This document shows, piece after piece, positions 1 to 5,052 of a stretch of 5,052 bases of DNA. A program made the position numbers and the translations under genes. The notes beneath the pieces are model-generated. The model saw nothing but the letters and a program-made list of their open reading frames with translations, ran no database searches and was not told the DNA's origin. The number at the start of each line of letters is the position of its first letter. Within the stretch, counting starts at the first letter, position 1. The stretch lies in the NCBI GenBank assembly GCA_003252145.1, contig QKDJ01000033.1, positions 1 to 5,052 of the forward strand, read 5' to 3'. This stretch comes from Azovibrio restrictus. Its GTDB lineage: Bacteria; Pseudomonadota; Gammaproteobacteria; Burkholderiales; Rhodocyclaceae.

Positions 1-783
1 CTGCTGGAGTCCATCGAAGGCAAGAAGGGGCAACCCCGCTTCAAGCCGCCTTTCCCGGCTTCCTTCGGTCTCTATGGTAAGCCCACGACCATCAATAACA
101 CGGAAACCTTCGCTTCCATTCCCTTCATCCTGAAGATGGGTGGCGAAAACTTCCTGAATCTGGGCAAGCCCAATAACGGCGGTACCAAGCTGTTCTCCGT
201 GTCCGGTCACGTGAATCGCCCCGGTAACTACGAAATTCCCCTGGGCACGCCCTTTTCCGAATTGCTGGAAATGTGTGGTGGTATGCGCGGTGGTCGCAAG
301 TTGAAGGCTGTCATTCCCGGTGGTTCCTCCTCTCCCGTCATCCCCGGTGACGTGATGATGGAATGCACCATGGATTACGACTCCATCAGCAAGGCGGGTT
401 CCATGCTGGGTTCCGGTGCCGTCATCGTCATGGACGAAACCGTCTGCATGGTGAAGGCCCTGGAGCGTCTCTCCTTCTTCTACTACGAAGAATCCTGCGG
501 GCAATGTACGCCCTGCCGGGAAGGGACCAGCTGGCTTTACAAGGTGGTGCACCGGATTGAGCAAGGGCAGGGGAGACCCGAAGACCTGGATCTGCTCTCC
601 AGCGTAACCACCAACATCATGGGGCGCACCATTTGCGCTCTGGGTGATGCGGCTTCCATGCCCGTGCAGAGCTTCATCAAGCACTTCCGGGATGAGTTTG
701 TGCATCACATTGAACACAAGACCTGCTTGGTGCCGAAGGATGTGCAGTGGGCAGGAAGCGGCTTCCACAAAGTGGCTGTTTGA
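1..783 (+). CDS. nuoF: NADH-quinone oxidoreductase subunit F (NuoF), 3' part
   Basis: This is the C-terminal 260 residues of the NADH- and FMN-binding subunit of complex I, in the peripheral arm on the cytoplasmic side. It accepts hydride from NADH on FMN and passes electrons to cluster N3. The frame is open from base 1 (LLESIEGKKGQPRFKPPFPA) to TGA at 781-783. The first four residues look like the tail of the 51-kDa signature 1, so roughly the N-terminal 40% (most of the nucleotide-binding fold) lies upstream; family members are about 430-445 residues. The GLYGKPTTINN block is at residues 23-33 of the fragment. A SLBB-like domain spans about 62-115 (FSVSGHVNRPGNYE). The signature ESCGQCTPCREG at 164-175 supplies N3 ligands C166, C169 and C172, with the fourth at C212 (TICALGDAA). 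The ATG at 136 is internal and is not the start. Nothing odd is visible; the call is very secure. Confidence 0.98.
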   Translation: MLESIEGKKGQPRFKPPFPASFGLYGKPTTINNTETFASIPFILKMGGENFLNLGKPNNGGTKLFSVSGHVNRPGNYEIPLGTPFSELLEMCGGMRGGRKLKAVIPGGSSSPVIPGDVMMECTMDYDSISKAGSMLGSGAVIVMDETVCMVKALERLSFFYYEESCGQCTPCREGTSWLYKVVHRIEQGQGRPEDLDLLSSVTTNIMGRTICALGDAASMPVQSFIKHFRDEFVHHIEHKTCLVPKDVQWAGSGFHKVAV

Positions 784-807
784 AAGCCGCCAGTTAAATC
801 GCGTTTC

Positions 808-811
808 AAGG
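808..811 (+). promoter_or_regulatory. Ribosome binding site for nuoG
   Basis: AAGG lies 7 bases before the ATG at 819 and supports that start. It sits in the 35-base gap after the nuoF stop (784-818), which holds nothing else I can recognise: no hairpin followed by a T run and no convincing promoter boxes. nuoF and nuoG are therefore most likely on one transcript. Confidence 0.7.
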
Positions 812-818
812 TAGCGAC

Positions 819-3149
819 ATGCTAGAAATCGAAATCGATGGCAAGAAGGCTCAAGTGCCTGATGGCAGTACGGTGATGGATGCCGCCCAGCAAATGGGCG
901 TGTATATCCCCCACTTCTGCTACCACAAGAAGCTTTCCATTGCCGCCAACTGCCGCATGTGTCTGGTCCAGGTGGAGAAGGCTCCCAAGCCTCTGCCCGC
1001 TTGCGCTACACCCGTCACCAACGGCATGAAGGTATTCACCCACTCCGATCTGGCCGTGAAGGCTCAGCAAGGGGTCATGGAATTCCTCCTGATCAACCAC
1101 CCTCTGGATTGCCCCATTTGCGACCAGGGCGGTGAGTGCCAGCTGCAGGACATGTCTGTGGGCTACGGTGGCATGAAGAGCCGCTATCAGGAAGAAAAGC
1201 GCGTGGTGTTCCACAAGGATGTGGGCCCCCTGATCTCCATGGAGGAGATGAACCGCTGCATCCACTGTACCCGTTGTGTCCGTTTCGGCCAGGAAATCGC
1301 CGGCATCATGGAACTGGGTATGGCCAATCGGAACATGCACTCGGAAATCACCACCTTCGTGGGCCGTTCCGTGGATTCCGAACTGTCCGGCAACATGATT
1401 GACCTGTGTCCGGTGGGTGCCCTGACTTCCAAGCCCTTCCGTTACACCGCCCGTTCCTGGGAACTGCAACGTCGCCGTTCCGTGAGCCCCCATGACTCCG
1501 TGGGTGCCAACTTGGTCGTGCAGGTGAAGCATGACCAGGTCATGCGCGTGCTGCCCAAGGAAAACGAATCCGTCAATGAATGCTGGATCTCCGACAAGGA
1601 GCGTTTCTCCTACCAGTCCCTGAATTCCGACCAGCGTCTGACCAAGCCCATGGTGAAGCAGGGTGGTCAATGGCGTGAAGTGCCCTGGAACGTGGCTCTG
1701 GACTATGTGGCCCATGGCCTCAAGGATATTTCCCGGGAAGCCGGCGGCGATGCCGTGGCTGCCCTGGCCGCCCCCAGCTCCACCGTTGAAGAACTCTACC
1801 TGCTGCAAAAGCTCATGAAGGGTCTGGGTTCTGGCAATGTGGATCATCGTCCCCGTGTTCAGGATTTTGGTACCGACGGTAAGCGCGTGGGTACCCCCTG
1901 GCTGGGCATGAAGCTGGTTGAAGTCAATGAACTGGATGCCGCTCTGGTGGTGGGCTCCTTCCTGCGCAAGGATCATCCCCTGATTGCCCAGCGTCTGCGT
2001 CAGGCTGTCAAGAAGAACGGCGCCAAGCTGAGCCTCATCGATCTGTCTGCCGACGATCAACTGGTCAGCCTGCATGCCCGCATGACCGTGGCCCCCGCCC
2101 AACTGGCTGCCTCCCTGGCTGCCGTGGTCAAGGCTGCCGCCCAGCAAAAGGGTGTGTCCGTAGCCGGTCTGGATCAAGTCCAGGTGAGCGAGCAGGCTAA
2201 CGCCATGGCAGCCAGCCTGATTGAAGGCGAAAAATCTGCAGTCTTCCTGGGCAATGCAGCCCAGTATTCTGCCGAAGCGGCTCAACTGCACGCTCTGGGT
2301 CTGAAGCTGGCTGAAATTACCGGCGCCAAGCTGGGCTTCCTGGGCGATGCCGCCAATACGGTGGGCGCACAACTGGCCTGGGCTCTGCCCACCGGTGCCA
2401 ATGCTCGCCAGATGTTCGAGCAGCCCCGTCAGGCTTATGTACTGATGGGTGTTGAACCCGAATTCGATTGTGCCAATCCCCAACTGGCTCTGGCTGCTCT
2501 GAAGCAGGCCAAGATGGTGGTGATGGTTTCCGCCTTCAAGCATGAGCCGGCTCTGGAATACGCCGATGTGCTCCTGCCCATGGCGCCCTACACGGAAACT
2601 TCCGGTACCTTCGTGAATATCGAAGGCCGTATCCAGAGTTTCGCTGGCGTGGTGCGTCCAGCCGGTGAAGCCCGTCCGGCCTGGAAAATCTTCCGGGTGC
2701 TGGGCAATGTGCTGAATCTGGAAGGTTTCGATTACAACACCAGCGAAGAAGTCCGGGACGCCGTGCTGGGCGCTGGCAATGAATTTGCCCAAGGCCTGGA
2801 CAACGGTCTCAACGGTGTCAGCATTGTCTTGTCACAAGTCGGGCAGGGCGTAGCTCGTATTGCCGATGTGCCCATTCACTTTGCCGATCCCATGGCCCGC
2901 CGGGCGCCCGTGCTGGCACGGACCCTGGATGGCGCAGTGCCTGCTGCCCGCATGTCTTCTGCGACTCTGGCCCAGTTTGGCGTGAGCGCCGGCGACCAGG
3001 TGAAGGTAAGCCAAGGGCAGGGCGTAGCCGTGCTGACTGCTGCCCTGGATGAAGGTGTTCCTTCCAATTGTGTGCGTGTGGCAGCGGCTCATGCTTCTAC
3101 GGCCATGCTGGGTGACATGTTTGGTGCCATTACCGTGGAGCGTGCCTGA
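819..3149 (+). CDS. nuoG: NADH-quinone oxidoreductase subunit G (NuoG)
   Basis: This 776-residue subunit is the large iron-sulfur protein of the complex I peripheral arm and wires electrons from NuoF towards NuoI. The N-terminal ferredoxin-like [2Fe-2S] domain (about 1-80) has N1b ligands C34, C45, C48 and C62. The next segment has the His-ligated N5 site, H94, C98, C101 and C107 ([13 protein letters not shown]). N4 ligands are C147, C150, C153 ([11 protein letters not shown]) and C197 (DLCPVGAL). From about residue 215 on it is a diverged molybdopterin-oxidoreductase-like domain, which in this family carries no molybdenum cofactor. The N7 ligands found in E. coli and Thermus are missing at 222-231. 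Length fits the betaproteobacterial form: longer than Paracoccus (about 670) and shorter than E. coli (about 910). The ATG at 819 is chosen for its AAGG site and because [10 protein letters not shown] is the expected N-terminus. The stop overlaps nuoH by one base. Its second codon is CTA, rare for this gene. Confidence 0.98.
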   Translation: MLEIEIDGKKAQVPDGSTVMDAAQQMGVYIPHFCYHKKLSIAANCRMCLVQVEKAPKPLPACATPVTNGMKVFTHSDLAVKAQQGVMEFLLINHPLDCPICDQGGECQLQDMSVGYGGMKSRYQEEKRVVFHKDVGPLISMEEMNRCIHCTRCVRFGQEIAGIMELGMANRNMHSEITTFVGRSVDSELSGNMIDLCPVGALTSKPFRYTARSWELQRRRSVSPHDSVGANLVVQVKHDQVMRVLPKENESVNECWISDKERFSYQSLNSDQRLTKPMVKQGGQWREVPWNVALDYVAHGLKDISREAGGDAVAALAAPSSTVEELYLLQKLMKGLGSGNVDHRPRVQDFGTDGKRVGTPWLGMKLVEVNELDAALVVGSFLRKDHPLIAQRLRQAVKKNGAKLSLIDLSADDQLVSLHARMTVAPAQLAASLAAVVKAAAQQKGVSVAGLDQVQVSEQANAMAASLIEGEKSAVFLGNAAQYSAEAAQLHALGLKLAEITGAKLGFLGDAANTVGAQLAWALPTGANARQMFEQPRQAYVLMGVEPEFDCANPQLALAALKQAKMVVMVSAFKHEPALEYADVLLPMAPYTETSGTFVNIEGRIQSFAGVVRPAGEARPAWKIFRVLGNVLNLEGFDYNTSEEVRDAVLGAGNEFAQGLDNGLNGVSIVLSQVGQGVARIADVPIHFADPMARRAPVLARTLDGAVPAARMSSATLAQFGVSAGDQVKVSQGQGVAVLTAALDEGVPSNCVRVAAAHASTAMLGDMFGAITVERA
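3137..3140 (+). promoter_or_regulatory. Ribosome binding site for nuoH, inside nuoG
   Basis: GGAG lies 8 bases before the nuoH ATG, inside the last codons of nuoG. Together with the TGATG stop/start overlap at 3147-3151, it suggests translational coupling, so that ribosomes finishing nuoG re-initiate on nuoH. The site and overlap are visible; the coupling is inferred. Confidence 0.65.
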
Positions 3150-4198
3150 TGGAAACTCTGATGCATTTCGGAACCGGTATGTTCGGCGCTGCCTGGCCTG
3201 CCGTTTGGACCCTGCTCAAGATCGTTCTGATCGTGGCGCCCCTGATGCTGGGTGTGGCCTACCTGACCTATGCCGAGCGTAAGGTCATCGGTTACATGCA
3301 GGTGCGGATCGGCCCCAACCGGGTAGGTCCCCTGGGTTTGCTGCAGCCTATCGCCGACGGTGTGAAGCTGCTCCTGAAGGAAATCGTGGTGCCTTCCGGT
3401 GCCAACCGTTTCCTGTTCGTGATTGCTCCCATGCTTTCCCTGGCACCTGCTCTGGCGGCCTGGGCTGTGGTGCCTTTCAACGATACCCTGGTGCTGGCCA
3501 ATATTGACGCTTCCCTGCTGTACATCCTGGCCATTGGCTCCATGGGGGTTTATGGGATAGTGCTGGCGGGTTGGGCCTCCAACTCCAAGTACGCCTTCCT
3601 GGGTGCCATGCGGGCTGCGGCTCAGATCGTGTCTTATGAAATCGCCATGGGCTTCGCTCTGGTGGTGGTGCTGATGGTGTCCGGTAGTCTGAATCTGGTG
3701 GATATCGTTCAAGGTCAGCAAAAGGGTATTTTTGCCGACATGGGCCTGAACTTCCTGTCCTGGAACTGGTTGCCCCTGCTGCCGCTTTTCGTGGTGTATT
3801 TCATCTCCGGTGTGGCAGAAACCAACCGGGCACCCTTTGACGTGGCTGAAGGCGAATCCGAAATCGTGGCTGGTTTCCACGTGGATTACTCCGGTATGGC
3901 CTTCGCCGTGTTCTTCCTGGCTGAATACGCCGAGATGATCCTGATCTCCACCCTGACCGCGCTGTTGTTCCTGGGCGGCTGGTCTTCTCCGGTGGGCTTC
4001 CTGCCTGACAGCATCGTCTGGCTGCTGGCCAAGATCTGTTTCATGCTGTTCTTCTATCTGTGGTTCCGGGCTACGTTCCCCCGGTATCGCTACGACCACA
4101 TCATGCGTCTGGGTTGGAAGGTGTTCATCCCCCTGACCGTGGTCTGGCTGCTTGTGGTGGGCATCTGGATGATGTCTCCCCTGAACATCTGGAAGTGA
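3149..4198 (+). CDS. nuoH: NADH-quinone oxidoreductase subunit H (NuoH)
   Basis: This 349-residue integral membrane subunit, the bacterial ND1, sits where the membrane and peripheral arms meet. It forms much of the quinone-access chamber and links quinone reduction to proton translocation. I count about eight hydrophobic helices, near residues 18-40, 88-108, 122-142, 157-178, 206-224, 251-272, 286-306 and 326-342. Conserved blocks are [20 protein letters not shown] (42-61), [16 protein letters not shown] (63-78), the acidic cytoplasmic loop [20 protein letters not shown] (223-242) and [12 protein letters not shown] (305-316). The ATG at 3149 has a GGAG site and gives the expected N-terminal helix; M5 (3161) is a weaker alternative. 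It overlaps nuoG by one base and ends 10 bases before nuoI. E262, in AEYAEMI, replaces the asparagine usual in ND1 proteins. The family assignment is very secure. Confidence 0.98.
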   Translation: METLMHFGTGMFGAAWPAVWTLLKIVLIVAPLMLGVAYLTYAERKVIGYMQVRIGPNRVGPLGLLQPIADGVKLLLKEIVVPSGANRFLFVIAPMLSLAPALAAWAVVPFNDTLVLANIDASLLYILAIGSMGVYGIVLAGWASNSKYAFLGAMRAAAQIVSYEIAMGFALVVVLMVSGSLNLVDIVQGQQKGIFADMGLNFLSWNWLPLLPLFVVYFISGVAETNRAPFDVAEGESEIVAGFHVDYSGMAFAVFFLAEYAEMILISTLTALLFLGGWSSPVGFLPDSIVWLLAKICFMLFFYLWFRATFPRYRYDHIMRLGWKVFIPLTVVWLLVVGIWMMSPLNIWK

Positions 4199-4200
4199 GG
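4197..4200 (+). promoter_or_regulatory. Ribosome binding site for nuoI, overlapping the nuoH stop
   Basis: GAGG is formed from the last two bases of the nuoH TGA plus the following GG, and lies 8 bases before the ATG at 4209. It favours that start over the in-frame ATG at 4218, and means a ribosome terminating on nuoH would physically cover the nuoI site. Confidence 0.7.
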
Positions 4201-4208
4201 CAAGTTTC

Positions 4209-4697
4209 ATGGGTGCTATGAAGGAAATCTTCAACAGCCTCCTTCTCAAGGAGTTGCTGAAGGGCATGTCGGTGACCGGGCGTTATTTCTTCGCTCGCAA
4301 GATCACCGTGCAATACCCGGAAGAAAAGACGCCGCAGAGTTTCCGTTTCCGTGGTCTGCATGCTTTGCGTCGCTACGAGAATGGGGAAGAGCGCTGCATC
4401 GCCTGCAAGCTGTGCGAAGCAGTTTGTCCGGCCTTGGCCATCACCATCGAGGCTGAGCCTCGTGATGATGGTTCCCGTCGCACGACCCGTTACGACATCG
4501 ACCTGACCAAGTGTATCTTCTGCGGTTTCTGCGAAGAGGCCTGTCCGGTGGATGCCATCGTGGAAACCCGGGTGCTGGAATATCACGGGGAGAAGCGGGG
4601 CGACCTGTATTACACCAAGGCCATGTTGCTGGCTAATGGTGACCGTTATGAATCCCAGATCGCGGCTGACCGCGCGCTGGATGCCAAATACCGCTGA
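4209..4697 (+). CDS. nuoI: NADH-quinone oxidoreductase subunit I (NuoI)
   Basis: This 162-residue ferredoxin-like subunit (TYKY/Nqo9 family) docks on the membrane arm and passes electrons from the NuoG chain towards the final cluster N2 and quinone. It has two [4Fe-4S] motifs. The first is [12 protein letters not shown], with C63, C66, C69 and C73. The second is [12 protein letters not shown], with C102, C105, C108 and C112. By the usual ferredoxin crossover, N6a uses C63/C66/C69 with C112, and N6b uses C102/C105/C108 with C73. The amphipathic N-terminus (about 5-28, [22 protein letters not shown]) is the segment that lies along the membrane in this family. Length is typical for proteobacterial NuoI. 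The start at 4209 is set by GAGG at 4197-4200; ATG at 4218 would lose three residues. It sits between nuoH and nuoJ, as expected. No ligand is missing. Confidence 0.98.
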   Translation: MGAMKEIFNSLLLKELLKGMSVTGRYFFARKITVQYPEEKTPQSFRFRGLHALRRYENGEERCIACKLCEAVCPALAITIEAEPRDDGSRRTTRYDIDLTKCIFCGFCEEACPVDAIVETRVLEYHGEKRGDLYYTKAMLLANGDRYESQIAADRALDAKYR

Positions 4698-4698
4698 C

Positions 4699-4702
4699 AG
4701 GG
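4699..4702 (+). promoter_or_regulatory. Ribosome binding site for nuoJ; decides between two adjacent ATGs
   Basis: AGGG just after the nuoI stop lies 4 bases before the ATG at 4707 but 7 bases before the ATG at 4710. The second spacing is closer to the usual optimum, so 4710 is preferred. The alternative would only add one methionine. Confidence 0.6.
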
Positions 4703-4709
4703 CCTGATG

Positions 4710-5052
4710 ATGGATTTCAAGACCACTGTATTTTTCATCCTGTCGGCGATTCTGATTTTCGCCGGCCTGCGTGTCATCACGGCCCGTAATCCGGTTCATG
4801 CCGTATTGCATCTGATTCTGGCTTTCTTCACTGCCGCCGGTCTGTGGGTATTGCTCCAGGCCGAGTTCCTGGCCATGGTGCTGGTCATGGTCTATATCGG
4901 CGCGGTGATGGTGCTCTTCCTGTTCGTGGTGATGATGCTGGACATTAACTTGGATCAGCTACGCCAGGGCTTCTGGAATTATCTGCCCCTGGGAGCGGTA
5001 ATCGGCATTCTCATCGTGATCGAAATGGGCATGGTGCTGGGCAGCCGTTACT
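4710..5052 (+). CDS. nuoJ: NADH-quinone oxidoreductase subunit J (NuoJ), 5' part
   Basis: This is the N-terminal 114 residues of the ND6-like membrane subunit of complex I, cut by the window end. Family members are roughly 170-220 residues. NuoJ packs between NuoH and the antiporter-like subunits and helps form the proton path next to the quinone module. Hydrophobic helices lie near residues 5-22, 30-49, 54-77 and from 92 on. Family marks are LRVITARNPVHA (20-31), QAEFLA (50-55) and YIGAVMVLFLFVVMMLD (62-78). The last is the conserved third helix, which in solved complex I structures carries a pi-bulge. E52 is the in-membrane acid of this helix region. The start was chosen from AGGG at 4699-4702 and because MDFKT matches the usual MEFKT-type N-terminus; ATG at 4707 is the alternative. 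It lies 12 bases after nuoI, in the same frame, so it was probably missed by simple ORF listing because it runs off the edge. Confidence 0.96.
   Translation, partial: MDFKTTVFFILSAILIFAGLRVITARNPVHAVLHLILAFFTAAGLWVLLQAEFLAMVLVMVYIGAVMVLFLFVVMMLDINLDQLRQGFWNYLPLGAVIGILIVIEMGMVLGSRY

Noticed and set aside
136..138. ATG at 136 as a start for a short NuoF
   Set aside because: The reading frame and clear NuoF homology continue upstream to base 1, so this Met is internal and the gene is cut only by the window edge.
784..818. Possible promoter or terminator between nuoF and nuoG
   Set aside because: The 35 bases hold a Shine-Dalgarno but no inverted repeat with a T run and no credible -35/-10 pair.
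822..2792. A 656-codon open frame on the minus strand, antisense to nuoG
   Set aside because: It is in exact codon register with nuoG, so its stops can only arise from sense codons TTA, CTA and TCA. nuoG uses none of these between codon 2 (CTA) and codon 672 (TCA), which bound the frame. The translation is His/Gln/Gly-rich with no recognisable domain. It is a shadow of codon bias.
3049..3282. A 77-codon plus-strand open frame spanning the nuoG/nuoH junction
   Set aside because: It overlaps the ends of two conserved genes in another frame and its translation has no recognisable domain.
3089..4267. A 392-codon open frame on the minus strand across nuoH
   Set aside because: It is again codon-aligned with the sense gene and ends where TCA occurs in that register. 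The product is rich in His and Gln and resembles no family, while nuoH on the other strand is unmistakable.
4125..4811. A 228-codon open frame on the minus strand across nuoI and the start of nuoJ
   Set aside because: nuoI and nuoJ share one frame, so the same antisense register stays open through both. It has no recognisable protein and overlaps two well-supported genes.

Overview
This window is an internal segment of a bacterial nuo operon, encoding the proton-pumping NADH:ubiquinone oxidoreductase (respiratory complex I). All genes are on the + strand, in the order nuoF (3' part), nuoG, nuoH, nuoI, nuoJ (5' part), which is the standard gene order. The window opens inside nuoF just after its first signature motif and closes inside nuoJ, so both end genes are cut only by the window limits. 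No gene in the window is visibly broken.

Organism: the proteins read as betaproteobacterial. The points in favour are a 776-residue NuoG without the N7 cluster ligands, the NuoG stretch [10 protein letters not shown], a 162-residue NuoI, a NuoH with the [20 protein letters not shown] block, and moderately GC-rich DNA rich in CTG, CCC and GCC codons. A member of the Rhodocyclales is my best guess. It rests on general resemblance, not on a search.

Layout: nuoF ends at 783. A 35-base gap holding only the nuoG ribosome binding site leads to nuoG (819-3149). nuoG and nuoH (3149-4198) share one base in a TGATG overlap. nuoI (4209-4697) starts 10 bases after nuoH, with a Shine-Dalgarno that includes part of the nuoH stop codon. 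nuoJ begins 9 to 12 bases after nuoI. I see no promoter, terminator, RNA gene, repeat, CRISPR array or mobile element, and no gene-free stretch longer than about 35 bases.

How the genes work together: NuoF takes electrons from NADH through FMN and cluster N3. NuoG carries them through N1b, N4 and N5. NuoI carries N6a and N6b towards the quinone site, which lies at the junction with the membrane subunit NuoH. NuoH and NuoJ belong to the membrane arm, where redox energy is turned into proton translocation. All iron-sulfur ligands expected in the visible parts of NuoF, NuoG and NuoI are present.

This is a conserved housekeeping region and I found no undescribed system. The few points worth a second look are residue-level: the missing N7 site with one leftover cysteine, and a glutamate in NuoH where asparagine is usual.
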